Shown: positions 43,255 to 52,319, counted from the first letter of the stretch. The stretch is 64,000 bases of DNA from an uncultured Eubacterium sp. (GCA_910577225.1 CAJTMV010000014.1:1-64000), one strand, 5' to 3'. Notes: generated from the letters alone by a model not told the origin. Numbers and translations: made by a program.

Positions 43255-44133
43255 ATGCAGGGAAAGATTTTAAAAGGTATTTCCGGATTCTACTACGTAC
43301 ACGTAGCAGGATCCGGAATTTATGAATGCAGGGCAAAGGGAATTTTCCGCCGGCAGAACATCAAACCGTTAACCGGAGATCTGGCAGAGATCGCGGTTCT
43401 CGATGAGACGGAAAAGACCGGAAATGTAGAAAAGATACTGCCAAGAAAAAACGAGCTGTTCCGGCCGGCTGTCGCGAATATCGATATGGCGCTTGTTATT
43501 TTTGCAGCCGCAAGTCCAAAGCCCAGCCTGAATCTGCTGGACCGGTTTCTGATACTGATGCAGATGCAGCAGATGCCGGTCACGATCTGCTTTAACAAAA
43601 TGGAATTGCTTAAGGAGGAGCAGCGGGCGAAGCTGGCAGATGTGTATGAAGCATGCGGTTATCCGGTGCTTTTTACGAGCGCCAGAAATCAGGAAGGAAT
43701 CGACCGGCTGCGGGAGGCGATTCATAATAAGACAGTGGCAGCGTCCGGACCTTCCGGCGTTGGCAAGTCTACGATCATCAATCTGCTGCAGCCGCAGGCG
43801 TCGATGGAGACAGGGGAGATCAGCCGCAAGATCGAACGGGGAAAACAGACGACCAGACATACGCAGCTGATTCATGTCGAAGGAAGTACGTATATTATGG
43901 ACACGCCGGGATTCAGCTCTCTGTTTCTGCCTGAGATAGAAAAAGAAGATCTCGCCGGCTATTATACAGAATTTGCGCAGTATGAACCTCTTTGCAGATT
44001 TCAGGGATGCAGTCATATCAGCGAACCGGACTGCGGTGTCAAAGAAGCGGCGGCAGCGGGCAGTATCCATCCGGTACGTTACGAAAACTACAGGATGCTG
44101 TATGAAGAGCTGAAAAACCGCAGGAAATATTGA
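43255..44133 (+). CDS. rsgA: Ribosome small-subunit-dependent GTPase RsgA
   Basis: A 292-residue circularly permuted GTPase that checks late 30S maturation. An N-terminal OB fold (QGKILKGISGFYYV) is followed by motifs in the order G4 (FNKMEL), G5 (SARNQEG), G1 (GPSGVGKSTIINLL), G2 and G3 (DTPGFSS). The C-terminal zinc finger has CRFQGCSH and a later Cys (EPDCGV). In many relatives rpe follows rsgA; here thiN follows directly, so rpe must be elsewhere. Confidence 0.95.
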   Translation: MQGKILKGISGFYYVHVAGSGIYECRAKGIFRRQNIKPLTGDLAEIAVLDETEKTGNVEKILPRKNELFRPAVANIDMALVIFAAASPKPSLNLLDRFLILMQMQQMPVTICFNKMELLKEEQRAKLADVYEACGYPVLFTSARNQEGIDRLREAIHNKTVAASGPSGVGKSTIINLLQPQASMETGEISRKIERGKQTTRHTQLIHVEGSTYIMDTPGFSSLFLPEIEKEDLAGYYTEFAQYEPLCRFQGCSHISEPDCGVKEAAAAGSIHPVRYENYRMLYEELKNRRKY

Positions 44134-44173
44134 CGCGGCAGATACTATAACCGGACAGAATGGAGCTTTCAGG

Positions 44174-44821
44174 ATGAAAACATTAATCGTAACAGGCGGT
44201 ACCGTAGACGTCTCATTTGCACGGTCTTATGTAAAACAGCACAGCTTTGATTATCTGATTGCGGCAGATTCCGGTATCCGGTTTTTTATACAATCGGGTA
44301 TCCGGCCGGACGAGGTGCTGGGGGATTTTGATTCCGCAGATCCCGGGCAGCTGTCGCAGCTGCGCAGGGATCCCCATATTATTTTTCACCAGTATCGGCC
44401 GGAAAAAGACGCGGTAGATACGCAGCTGGCGCTGGAGCTGGCGCTGGATAAAAAAAGCAGCGAGATTCATATTTTAGGCGGAACGGGAACAAGGCTGGAT
44501 CATATGCTTGGAACGGTGCGTCTGCCCGGACTTGCGATGGAGCGGGGAGTGCCCTGTTATCTTGTAGACGCGCATAACAGAATCCGTCTGATCCGGGAGC
44601 GGACGGTACTGAAAAAAAGCGAACAGTATGGAGATTACGTATCGCTCATTCCGCTGACAACGCAGGTATCCGAAGTTACGCTGACCGGATTTAAATATCC
44701 GCTGCGTAATTATACGCTGGGCGGATTTGAATCTCTTGGGATTAGCAATGAGATTGTGGAGGAAGAGGCAGTCGTGGATTTCAAAGACGGAATCCTGATT
44801 CTGGCAGAATCCAGAGATTGA
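44174..44821 (+). CDS. thiN: Thiamine diphosphokinase
   Basis: A 215-residue enzyme that makes thiamine diphosphate from thiamine and ATP. N-terminal catalytic motifs: AADSGIRFF, DEVLGDFDSADP and EKDAVDTQLALELAL, then GGTGTRLDHMLGTV. The C-terminal beta domain (SLIPLTTQVSEVTLTGFKYPL) binds thiamine. It lies 41 bases after rsgA, a common neighbour in Firmicutes. I see no thiamine riboswitch before it, which suits a salvage and housekeeping role. Confidence 0.95.
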   Translation: MKTLIVTGGTVDVSFARSYVKQHSFDYLIAADSGIRFFIQSGIRPDEVLGDFDSADPGQLSQLRRDPHIIFHQYRPEKDAVDTQLALELALDKKSSEIHILGGTGTRLDHMLGTVRLPGLAMERGVPCYLVDAHNRIRLIRERTVLKKSEQYGDYVSLIPLTTQVSEVTLTGFKYPLRNYTLGGFESLGISNEIVEEEAVVDFKDGILILAESRD

Positions 44822-44931
44822 AAGATGGACAATAAATGGAAAATGATAGAAACTTGTTGTGTTGAAAATAGAGAAAATACAGAGAAAGGCAGAATTGCCT
44901 GGGAGCAAAGGCGTTCTGTAAGGTTAAGAAC

Positions 44932-46032
44932 ATGAAACTTGGCATTGTCGGTTTACCGAACGTAGGAAAAAGCACGCTGTTTAATTCGCTGACAAAAGCA
45001 GGCGCAGAATCTGCGAACTATCCGTTTTGCACGATCGATCCAAACGTAGGCATCGTATCCGTACCGGATGAGAGAATTGACAAACTGGGCGCGCTGTATC
45101 ATTCGAAAAAGATCGTTCCGGCGGTCATTGAATTTGTTGATATTGCGGGACTTGTAAAAGGAGCGAGCAAAGGGGAGGGGCTGGGGAATCAGTTTCTTGC
45201 CAATATCCGCGAAGTAGATGCGATCGTACATGTTGTCAGATGTTTCGAAGACGAAAATATCGTGCATGTGGATGGAAGCATCGATCCGGGAAGAGATATA
45301 GAAACGATCGTTCTGGAACTTATTTTTTCAGATATCGAAATCCTCGAACGCAGAATCGCCAAAATAGCAAAACAGGCCCGCATGGATAAAACGCTGGCGA
45401 AAGAACTAAAGCTGACAGAAGCGCTTAAGGCGCATCTGGAAGAAGGAAAGCCGGCGAAAACCTTTGATCTGGGCGAGGATGAAGACGATCAGGTATGGTT
45501 TAAAACGTACAATCTGCTGACCGCAAAGCCGGTCATTTACGCGGCCAACGTACTGGAAGACGATCTTGCGGATGACGGCGCGTCGAATGCGAACGTCTTA
45601 AAAGTGCGTCAGCTGGCGGCAGAAGAAAACAGCGAGGTATTTGTTGTCTGCGCGCAGATCGAACAGGAGATTGCAGAGCTTGCGGATGAAGAGCGCGCCA
45701 TGTTTTTAGAAGAGCTTGGTCTTAAGGAGTCCGGACTGGATAAGCTGATCCGGGCCAGCTATCATTTGCTTGGACTGATCAGCTTTCTGACATCCGGAGA
45801 AGATGAGACAAGGGCATGGACGATCAAAGAAGGAACAAAGGCGCCGCAGGCGGCCGGAAAGATTCATACGGATTTTGAACGCGGATTTATCCGTGCGGAA
45901 GTCGTGGCGTACGAGGATCTTATCGCAGGCGGAAGCGTCGCGGCAGTTCGGGAAAAAGGACTCGTACGTCTGGAAGGCAAAGAGTATGTCGTCAAAGACG
46001 GAGACGTCATCGTGTTCCGGTTTAATGTGTAA
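44932..46032 (+). CDS. ychF: Redox-regulated ATPase YchF
   Basis: A 366-residue Obg-related P-loop ATPase. G1 is GLPNVGKSTLFNSLT, G3 DIAGLVKGASKGEGLGNQFL, and the altered G4 (the N-x-x-E form YAANVLEDD) explains the preference for ATP over GTP. The C-terminal TGS domain reads GAKAP-like text followed by IHTDFERGFIRAEVVAY. It is linked to ribosome function and oxidative stress in other bacteria. Monocistronic by spacing (about 110 bases either side of weak signals). Confidence 0.96.
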   Translation: MKLGIVGLPNVGKSTLFNSLTKAGAESANYPFCTIDPNVGIVSVPDERIDKLGALYHSKKIVPAVIEFVDIAGLVKGASKGEGLGNQFLANIREVDAIVHVVRCFEDENIVHVDGSIDPGRDIETIVLELIFSDIEILERRIAKIAKQARMDKTLAKELKLTEALKAHLEEGKPAKTFDLGEDEDDQVWFKTYNLLTAKPVIYAANVLEDDLADDGASNANVLKVRQLAAEENSEVFVVCAQIEQEIAELADEERAMFLEELGLKESGLDKLIRASYHLLGLISFLTSGEDETRAWTIKEGTKAPQAAGKIHTDFERGFIRAEVVAYEDLIAGGSVAAVREKGLVRLEGKEYVVKDGDVIVFRFNV

Positions 46033-46098
46033 ATACCGTGAAACAGTGTCCCATGAAAAACCCCTGCATATACTAATAAAAAAACAGGTGGTTGGCAT

Positions 46099-46353
46099 AT
46101 GCGGCTGCGTGAATTACAGGAAAAAAGTGTGATTAATATGAAAAACTGTAAGTGTCTTGGCAATGTGGCAGATCTGGATCTGGATGAAAAGGACGGGTGC
46201 ATCCGTGCACTGATTCTTCCCGGGCCGGGACACTTTTTCGGCATTTTTTGTCGTGAATACGAACTGTTTATTCCATGGTGCGACGTAAAAAAAATCGGCC
46301 CGGAAATTATCCTTGTGGACATCGATGAAAAGGAAGCTACGCATAAGTTATAA
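46099..46353 (+). CDS. YlmC/YmxH family PRC-barrel protein
   Basis: An 84-residue PRC-barrel protein of the YlmC/YmxH group. It begins MRLRELQEKSVINMKNCK, the family opening, and has the LIPGP-like LPGPGHFFG turn and the IPWCDVKKIGPEIILVD barrel strand. In sporulating Firmicutes, members are often expressed during sporulation, but the molecular role is unknown. The ribosome site CAGGTGG precedes the start. Confidence 0.9.
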   Translation: MRLRELQEKSVINMKNCKCLGNVADLDLDEKDGCIRALILPGPGHFFGIFCREYELFIPWCDVKKIGPEIILVDIDEKEATHKL

Positions 46354-46387
46354 GAACAGCGGCAGATACAAAAAATGTAAAAATCCG

Positions 46388-46416
46388 TTGACAGGCCTTA
46401 CATGAAAGGTTAAACT
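46388..46416 (+). promoter_or_regulatory. Sigma-A promoter of nrdR
   Basis: TTGACA (46388-46393), a 17-base spacer and TAAACT (46411-46416), about 70 bases before nrdR. Confidence 0.65.
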
Positions 46417-46486
46417 GAACCTATAGGTGTCTGCCAGCGATCCTTCGGCGACAGATACGTAAGAAAAGCTGGAGAGGAGTAACAAT

Positions 46487-46939
46487 ATGAAGTGTCCATT
46501 TTGCAGCAGCGATAATACCAGAGTTATCGATTCAAGACCAGCGGACGATAATAGCTCCATACGCCGCCGCAGACTGTGTGATGCATGTAAAAAACGTTTT
46601 ACCACATATGAAAAGGTAGAGACAATCCCCCTGATTGTCATAAAAAAAGATAACAACAGGGAGCAGTTTGACCGTTCGAAAATAGAAGCCGGCATTCTGC
46701 GCGCCTGTCATAAGCGTCCGATTTCTGTCAAAACAATTAACCGGCTGGTGGACGACATCGAGACAGAAATTTTCAATATGGAAGAAAAAGAAATTCCAAG
46801 CACTGTCATCGGCGAGATTGTGATGGACAAATTGAAAGATCTGGAAGCGGTCGCATACGTACGTTTTGCGTCTGTTTACCGGGAGTTCAAGGATATCAAT
46901 ACCTTTATGGACGAATTGAAAAAAATACTTGATAAATAA
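46487..46939 (+). CDS. nrdR: Transcriptional repressor NrdR
   Basis: A 150-residue repressor of ribonucleotide reductase genes. The N-terminal zinc ribbon has two CxxC pairs (MKCPFCSSDNTRVIDSR ... CDACKKRF). An ATP-cone (residues about 49-139) senses dATP/ATP. The length is standard. No nrd genes lie in the window, so its targets are elsewhere. It has its own promoter, and yqeG follows after 14 bases. Confidence 0.97.
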   Translation: MKCPFCSSDNTRVIDSRPADDNSSIRRRRLCDACKKRFTTYEKVETIPLIVIKKDNNREQFDRSKIEAGILRACHKRPISVKTINRLVDDIETEIFNMEEKEIPSTVIGEIVMDKLKDLEAVAYVRFASVYREFKDINTFMDELKKILDK

Positions 46940-46953
46940 AAGGATGGAGACGG

Positions 46954-47496
46954 ATGTTTCAAATGTTTTATCCGGCTGAGTATCCGGACTCGGCATATCA
47001 GATCGATTTTAAGCGGTTATATGAAGAAGGATACAGGGGCGTTATATTTGATATCGACAATACGCTGGTTGCGCACGGCGCTCCGGCAGACGCGCGCGCG
47101 AAACGTTTATTTGCATCTTTGAAAAAAATGGGTTACGAGTGCTGTCTGCTGTCAAACAATAAAGAACCGCGAGTACGGACGTTTAACGAGCAGATTCAGG
47201 TAAACTATATTTTCAAGGCGCATAAGCCGCGTACGGCAAACTATAAAAAGGCCATGCGTCTGATGGGGACGGACCGCGGCAATACGCTGTTTGTAGGCGA
47301 TCAGATATTTACCGATATCTGGGGAGCAAACCGGGCCGGCATCCGGACGTTTCTTGTAAAGCCGATCGATCCGAAAGAAGAGATACAGATCGTATTAAAA
47401 CGTTATCCGGAGAAGCTGATTCTATATTTTTATAAAAGACGGCTGAAAAAACAAAAGCCGGATCGCGGCATTCGCAGTTCGAACAGGCATCGCTAA
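46954..47496 (+). CDS. yqeG: YqeG-family HAD phosphatase
   Basis: A 180-residue HAD IIIA-type phosphatase. Motif I is VIFDIDNTLVAHG, motif II LLSNN, then KPRTANYKKAM and motif IV VGDQIFTDIWGANRAG. In Bacillus the gene sits with ribosome-assembly genes (yqeH), but neither is here. Relatives include phosphatidylglycerophosphate phosphatases, so a lipid role is possible. The ribosome site GGAG is close to the nrdR stop, indicating one transcript. Confidence 0.93.
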   Translation: MFQMFYPAEYPDSAYQIDFKRLYEEGYRGVIFDIDNTLVAHGAPADARAKRLFASLKKMGYECCLLSNNKEPRVRTFNEQIQVNYIFKAHKPRTANYKKAMRLMGTDRGNTLFVGDQIFTDIWGANRAGIRTFLVKPIDPKEEIQIVLKRYPEKLILYFYKRRLKKQKPDRGIRSSNRHR

Positions 47497-47545
47497 CAAA
47501 AAACACGAAGAAAGCTACCGTTACGGTACAGGAGAGGGAAGAGAA

Positions 47546-47992
47546 ATGAAAATTATAATTGGAAACGACCACGCGTCGCCAGAAATGAAAAAGCAGCTTG
47601 TCAGATACCTTGAAGAGCTTGGACATGAAGTCGTTAATTTTGGCGTGGACACAGATGAAAGCTGTAATTATCCGGAAATTGGGGAAAAAGTAGGACGCGC
47701 AGTCGCCGCGGGGCAGGCTGACTGCGGTATTTTAATCTGCGGAACCGGCGTGGGTATTTCGATTGCGGCAAATAAAGTGAAAGGCGTACGTGCGGCAGTC
47801 TGCTCAGAAACTACGACGGCGCGGCTGGTAAAGCAGCATAATAATGCGAATATTATTGCGTTTGGTTCCAGAGTCGTAGGTCTTGAGACAGCCAAAGACA
47901 TTGTAAAAACATATCTGGAAGCAGAATTTGAAGGGGGCGGCAGACACCAGCTCAGAATCGATATGCTGCATGAGATTGAAAACAGAGATTAA
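47546..47992 (+). CDS. rpiB: Ribose-5-phosphate isomerase B
   Basis: A 148-residue RpiB/LacAB-family isomerase joining ribose 5-phosphate and ribulose 5-phosphate. Visible motifs: GNDHASPEMKKQL, the active-site Cys in ILICGTGVGISIAANKVKGVRAA, and the phosphate-binding HNNANIIAFGSR. The first strand reads IGNDHAS rather than the frequent GSDHAG. RBS GAGAGGGAAGAG. Confidence 0.94.
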   Translation: MKIIIGNDHASPEMKKQLVRYLEELGHEVVNFGVDTDESCNYPEIGEKVGRAVAAGQADCGILICGTGVGISIAANKVKGVRAAVCSETTTARLVKQHNNANIIAFGSRVVGLETAKDIVKTYLEAEFEGGGRHQLRIDMLHEIENRD

Positions 47993-48009
47993 AATCGCGT
48001 AAAAAACAG

Positions 48010-48038
48010 TTGAAAAAACAAGGCATTTATTATATGAT
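48010..48038 (+). promoter_or_regulatory. Sigma-A promoter of efp
   Basis: TTGAAA (48010-48015), a 17-base spacer and TATGAT (48033-48038), about 50 bases before the efp start. Confidence 0.75.
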
Positions 48039-48087
48039 AGAAAAAGTGGGTATAGAACCCAGATTGTTTTAAGGAGGAAATAATCGA

Positions 48088-48645
48088 ATGATTTCAGCAG
48101 GAGATTTTAGAAACGGAATTACGATTGAATTTGAAGGCAATATTTATCAGATTATTGAGTTTCAGCATGTAAAACCAGGCAAAGGCGCAGCGTTTGTCAG
48201 AACAAAATTAAAAAATATCAAGAGCGGCGGCGTTGTGGAGAAAACGTTCCGTCCGGTGGACAAGTGTCCGCAGGCGCGTATCGATCGTAAGGACATGCAG
48301 TACTTATATTCAGACGGAGATCTGTTTTATTTTATGGATGTAGAGACTTATGATCAGATTCCGATCGGAACGGCTACGATTGGAGACGCTTTAAAATTCG
48401 TAAAAGAGAATGAAATGGTAAAGATCTGTTCTTATAATGGCGAGGTATTTGCCGTAGAGCCTCCGTTATTTGTAGAGCTGGCAATCGCCGAGACAGAGCC
48501 GGGCGTAAAGGGCGATACGGCGACAGGCGCTACGAAGCCGGCGACAGTAGAGACAGGCGCAACCGTATATGTTCCGCTGTTTGTGAATCAGGGAGATACG
48601 ATCAAGATCGATACAAGAACAGGGGAATATTTATCAAGAGTATAA
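48088..48645 (+). CDS. efp: Elongation factor P
   Basis: A 185-residue translation factor that relieves ribosome stalling at polyproline. The three-domain tRNA-shaped fold is full length. The tip loop is HVKPGKGAAFVR, with a lysine at the modification position (the Lys between two Gly). No EpmA/EpmB genes for beta-lysylation are visible here. The strong AAGGAGG ribosome site fits high expression. Confidence 0.97.
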   Translation: MISAGDFRNGITIEFEGNIYQIIEFQHVKPGKGAAFVRTKLKNIKSGGVVEKTFRPVDKCPQARIDRKDMQYLYSDGDLFYFMDVETYDQIPIGTATIGDALKFVKENEMVKICSYNGEVFAVEPPLFVELAIAETEPGVKGDTATGATKPATVETGATVYVPLFVNQGDTIKIDTRTGEYLSRV

Positions 48646-48654
48646 TGATTTTTC

Positions 48655-48693
48655 GTGGCAGTCTGCACCGCGGACTGTTGCCACATTTCTTTT
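48655..48693 (+). terminator. Imperfect hairpin after efp
   Basis: GTGGC-AGTCTGC (48655-48666) pairs with GCGGACT (48670-48676) and GCCAC (48680-48684), with a 3-base bulge, then ATTTCTTTT. It could terminate or attenuate before the thioesterase gene. Confidence 0.5.
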
Positions 48694-48720
48694 CAAGATA
48701 TTTGTCAGGGGGAGAACAAT

Positions 48721-49110
48721 ATGCTGACGGTCGGAATCAGTAATGAATTAAACAGGAATGTGACAAAGGAAACTACTGCTGTAGCACTTGGCAGCGGGAT
48801 GCTGGAGGTCTATGCGACTCCGGCGATGATCGCTCTGATGGAAGAGACCTGCATGAAAAGCGTGCAGGACGAACTGGATCAGGGATGCGGGACGGTTGGA
48901 ACCGGCCTGACGATTCATCATGTATCGGCGACGCCGGTAGGTATGGAGGTGCGCTGTGTCAGTAAACTGGTGGAAGTGGACGGCAGAAAGCTCGTATTTG
49001 ACGTGCAGGCGTTTGACGAAGCCGGTCTGATCGGACAGGGAACGCATGAGCGATTTATTATTGAAAACGAGAAGTTTTTCAGGAAAGCAGAGAAGAAAAT
49101 AAAAGCATAG
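48721..49110 (+). CDS. Hotdog-fold thioesterase (FlK-like)
   Basis: A 129-residue single-domain hotdog protein. It resembles the thioesterase family that includes fluoroacetyl-CoA thioesterase FlK: VALGSGMLEVYATPAMIALMEETC, TVGTGLTIHHVSATPVGM, then GQGTHERFIIENEKF. Thr, Glu and His in these segments are the likely catalytic residues by family comparison. The substrate acyl-CoA is unknown. I use ATG 48721, where GGGGGAGAA precedes; the open frame upstream to 48655 covers the efp hairpin. A clean terminator follows. Confidence 0.88.
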   Translation: MLTVGISNELNRNVTKETTAVALGSGMLEVYATPAMIALMEETCMKSVQDELDQGCGTVGTGLTIHHVSATPVGMEVRCVSKLVEVDGRKLVFDVQAFDEAGLIGQGTHERFIIENEKFFRKAEKKIKA

Positions 49111-49139
49111 AAGATAGCGAACATAAGAGCGAAGAACAA

Positions 49140-49168
49140 AACGGCATCTGAAAGCAGATGCCGTTTTT
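49140..49168 (+). terminator. Rho-independent terminator, bidirectional
   Basis: ACGGCATCTG (49141-49150), loop AAAG, CAGATGCCGT (49155-49164), then T-run; AAAA precedes the stem, so it can also act for the minus-strand gene ending at 49219. Confidence 0.9.
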
Positions 49169-49218
49169 GCAGTGTCCGTCAGCGGAAAAGAGTCTGTATC
49201 AGGTGCGGTCTGTACGCT

Positions 49219-50133
49219 TTACAGCTTCAGCTTCGCAAGCAGATCTCCGAGCGAAGTGGATGCCGACTCATTGGAATGATATTCCATCGCCTGCGCGGAT
49301 TCCTCATGATCTGCCTCAGACGACTCTTCCAGGGCGCGGATGCTGAGAGAAATGCGGTTGTCATTCGTATTCAGTATTTTTGCACGTACCGTCTGTCCGG
49401 TTTTTAAGACTTCTGAAGGTTTGCGGATCCGGCGTTCACAGATCTGGGATACATGAACGAGTCCGGTCAGGCCGTCTCCAATGTTTACAAACGCGCCGTA
49501 ATTGGTCAGGCTTTCCACCGTACCTTCCACAACTGACCCGGGCACAAGCATTGAAATCCGGTGATTTCTTTCTTCCTGCGCAAGCTGTTTTAAAACAGAC
49601 TTTGCAGACAGTACCAGCTTTTCCTTTCCGGCATCGGCTGTAATGACGCGCACCTGCAGGTCTTTTCCGACATAAGAGGAAGGATCTTCCACATAATCCA
49701 GGCTTAACTGGGAAGCAGGGATAAATCCGCGCAGTCCTTCGGCGTATGCGATGACACCCGCGTTTACGGCTTCTTTGACGCGGACGGTCAGAATCGTTTC
49801 ATTTTGCATGGCATCTTTTAACCTGTCCCAGCCAAGCGTCTGATTCGCTTCTTTTTTGGATAACAGGATATTGCCGTCTCCATCGTCCAGACAGATCACG
49901 GCAGCCTGGATTTCATCGCCCGGATGCAGATCCTGCATAATGGAATAATCCGGATCATCGCTCAGATCAGCGGCTTTGATAATTCCAGGGGCATAGTATT
50001 TTAAATCCAGAGAAGCCTCTTCTTCAGATACGGCAATTACCGTTGCAGTCAGAATATCGCCTTCGCGAATGCGCCGGAAAGACGCTTCCAGTTCTGCTTT
50101 GTAGTCGTCCATTGTTTCGATATGTTCTTCCAT
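49219..50133 (-). CDS. S1 RNA-binding domain protein (RpsA-like)
   Basis: A 304-residue protein with three S1 (OB-fold) domains: about 20-90 (REGDILTATVIAV), about 105-185 (ILTVRVKEAVNAGVIAYAEGLRGFIPASQL), and about 200-275 (PGSVVEGTVESLTNYGAFVNIGDGLTGLVHVSQI). It resembles the short ribosomal protein S1 homologues of Firmicutes, which may help mRNA binding but are not always ribosomal. The third domain is the most canonical. I start at ATG 50133 after AAAGGA; the frame continues to 50268 but without a ribosome site. Confidence 0.9.
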   Translation of the reverse strand: MEEHIETMDDYKAELEASFRRIREGDILTATVIAVSEEEASLDLKYYAPGIIKAADLSDDPDYSIMQDLHPGDEIQAAVICLDDGDGNILLSKKEANQTLGWDRLKDAMQNETILTVRVKEAVNAGVIAYAEGLRGFIPASQLSLDYVEDPSSYVGKDLQVRVITADAGKEKLVLSAKSVLKQLAQEERNHRISMLVPGSVVEGTVESLTNYGAFVNIGDGLTGLVHVSQICERRIRKPSEVLKTGQTVRAKILNTNDNRISLSIRALEESSEADHEESAQAMEYHSNESASTSLGDLLAKLKL

Positions 50134-50343
50134 TACTTGTCCTTTCTGTACATGTGTAACTTCTTTATTGATATTGATGATATACTTTGCTATTATATCA
50201 TGAGATGCAGCGTTTGAAAAGACGTTCCTGTTCATACCAGGACTTTGCAGCATCAATAAATAAATCAATTATAAAGGAGGATATCCAGGCGGCTGTTTTG
50301 CCAGGTCTCTTTATCTGGAAACAGCTGCCTGTAAAGAATACAA

Positions 50344-51009
50344 ATGACAGAATATCAAACAGGAAAACGGATCGTTACCTATGTGCCGGATTATGTTGTA
50401 TTTGATCTGGAAACGACGGGCACAAATTTTAAAAAAGACCAGATTGTGGAAATATCGGCGCTGCGGGCAGAAAACGGAGTTGTTACAGAGCAATTTTCCA
50501 CACTGGTAAATCCGCAGTGTCCGATTCCGTACGGTGTGTCACAGATTCATGGCATTACGGATGAAATGGTGGAGGACGCGCCGGTTCTTGGCGATGTGCT
50601 GCCGCAGTTTTTTGCGTTTATCAAAGACCGCGTACTTGTCGGACATAATATACAGTCGTTTGATTTAAGATTCATTTATAAAGCCGCGAGGGAGCTATAT
50701 GGAACAGATGTGCGCAATGATTATCTGGATACGCTTTATATGGCAAGGCAGTGTCTGCCGCAGCTTGCGCATCATAAGCTGACCGATCTTGCGGCATATT
50801 TTCAGATCGATACGAAAGGGGCGCACAGGGCGTTAGCCGACTGTCTGATGAATCAGCAGTGCTATGAACAGATGGCGAAGATACAAAAAGAGATAAAGCA
50901 GCATTTATGTCCGCTCTGCGGAGGAGAACTGAAAAAACGCCGGGGCAGATATGGAGAGTTTTTTGGGTGCAGCAATTATCCAAAGTGCCGGCATACGCAG
51001 AAGGCGTAA
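50344..51009 (+). CDS. 3'-5' exonuclease (DnaQ/PolC type) with C-terminal topoisomerase-type zinc finger
   Basis: A 221-residue DEDDh exonuclease. Exo I is VVFDLETTG (D21, E23), Exo II GHNIQSFDLRF, Exo III HRALADC. After residue about 180 the chain adds LCPLCGGELKKRR and FFGCSNYPKCRH, a C2-C2 zinc ribbon of the kind at the end of type IA topoisomerases, which binds single-stranded DNA. The fusion would anchor a proofreading-type nuclease on ssDNA (inference). It is divergent from the S1 gene and ends before the heat-shock promoter. The start follows a weak site; GGAGGATAT lies further upstream near 50276. Confidence 0.9.
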   Translation: MTEYQTGKRIVTYVPDYVVFDLETTGTNFKKDQIVEISALRAENGVVTEQFSTLVNPQCPIPYGVSQIHGITDEMVEDAPVLGDVLPQFFAFIKDRVLVGHNIQSFDLRFIYKAARELYGTDVRNDYLDTLYMARQCLPQLAHHKLTDLAAYFQIDTKGAHRALADCLMNQQCYEQMAKIQKEIKQHLCPLCGGELKKRRGRYGEFFGCSNYPKCRHTQKA

Positions 51010-51104
51010 GAGAAATTGCAGATAGTTCTTATATGTTTATAAAGTATTTATAGTTGGTTTATAAAATCTTCATATATTCTTTTAAAAGAATTTGCAAAAA
51101 TATG

Positions 51105-51133
51105 TTGACAAAGAAAATGGGGAGTGTTATCTT
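51105..51133 (+). promoter_or_regulatory. Sigma-A promoter of the hrcA-grpE-dnaK-dnaJ operon
   Basis: TTGACA (51105-51110), a 17-base spacer and TATCTT (51128-51133). The CIRCE element begins 13 bases downstream, where HrcA would block transcription. Confidence 0.8.
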
Positions 51134-51146
51134 AGTCATATCGATA

Positions 51147-51173
51147 TTAGCACTCTGATTCATTGAGTGCTAA
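51147..51173 (+). promoter_or_regulatory. CIRCE element (HrcA operator)
   Basis: A perfect match to the consensus: TTAGCACTC (51147-51155), nine bases, GAGTGCTAA (51165-51173). It is the HrcA binding site that represses class I heat-shock operons. Confidence 0.98.
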
Positions 51174-51246
51174 CAAAAGCAAAATTTCCAGTTTGCAAAA
51201 AAAGAGAGATGAAAGATCATGAAAGAAAGGCTGTGAGCGTGCTTTT

Positions 51247-52299
51247 ATGGAGGGACTGGATGAAAGAAAGACAAAGATCCTAAAGGCCATCATAAAAAAT
51301 TATCTGGATACCGGCGAACCGGTTGGTTCAAGGACAATTTCCAAGTATACGGATCTGCATCTGAGTTCTGCAACCATTCGTAATGAGATGTCCGATCTGG
51401 AGGAGCTGGGATACATTCTCCAGCCGCATACGTCGGCAGGGAGAATTCCATCGGATAAAGGCTACCGGTTTTATGTGGATAATCTGATCGCAGAAAAAAA
51501 TCAGGAAATCAGCAGTATGCAGAATTTTGTGATAGAGCATACCGAAAAGATGGAACAGGTGTTAAAAAAAGTTGCAAAGCTGCTGGCAAATAATACCGAA
51601 TATGCGGCGATGATTACCGGACCGCAGTACCATCACAGCAAACTGAAATTTATCCAGTTGTCCAGAGTCGATGCAGGTCAGCTGCTTTGCGTGATTGTTC
51701 TGGAAGGTAATATCGTAAAAAACAAGATGCTGCGCCTTCAGGAAGAACTGACAGACGAGCAGATGTTAAAGCTGAATATTCTTCTGAATACGAGTCTGAA
51801 CGGATTATCGATCGAACAGATTAATCTCGGCACCATATCCGCATTAAAAGAACAGGCAGGCATTCATAGTAAAATAGTCAGCGACGTGCTGGACGCGGTA
51901 GCGGAAGCGATCGGTGAAGACGAAGATCTGCAGATCTATACAAGCGGCGCGACCAACATTTTTAAATATCCGGAGCTGAGCAATTCGGAAAAAGCAAGCG
52001 AGTTTATTTCTGCCTTTGAAGAAAAGCAGGTACTGGCGAATATGATTACCGATAAGCTGGGAGAACGCGAGCCGGGAACCGGAATACAGGTGTATATCGG
52101 GGACGAAAGTCCGATCAAGACGATGAAAGACTGCAGCGTCGTTACGGCGACTTATGAGCTTGGCGACGGCGTGACCGGTACGATTGGCATTATCGGTCCG
52201 AAACGTATGGATTATGAAAAGGTGTTAAGTAATCTGAAGCATTTAAAAAAACAGCTGGACGGTATTTATCATAAGGATGAAAAACCAGCAGATGGTTAA
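51247..52299 (+). CDS. hrcA: Heat-inducible transcription repressor HrcA
   Basis: A 350-residue repressor. The N-terminal winged helix reads RKTKILKAIIKNYLDTGEPVGSRTISK, with SSATIRNEMSDLEELGYILQPHTSAGRIPS following, which is strongly diagnostic. The rest is the dimerisation and GroE-responsive domain. HrcA folds with help from GroEL, so heat stress that occupies GroEL releases repression. It is first in the operon behind a perfect CIRCE, giving autoregulation. Confidence 0.98.
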   Translation: MEGLDERKTKILKAIIKNYLDTGEPVGSRTISKYTDLHLSSATIRNEMSDLEELGYILQPHTSAGRIPSDKGYRFYVDNLIAEKNQEISSMQNFVIEHTEKMEQVLKKVAKLLANNTEYAAMITGPQYHHSKLKFIQLSRVDAGQLLCVIVLEGNIVKNKMLRLQEELTDEQMLKLNILLNTSLNGLSIEQINLGTISALKEQAGIHSKIVSDVLDAVAEAIGEDEDLQIYTSGATNIFKYPELSNSEKASEFISAFEEKQVLANMITDKLGEREPGTGIQVYIGDESPIKTMKDCSVVTATYELGDGVTGTIGIIGPKRMDYEKVLSNLKHLKKQLDGIYHKDEKPADG

Positions 52300-52319
52300 A
52301 ATAGAAAGGAGCAGGACGC

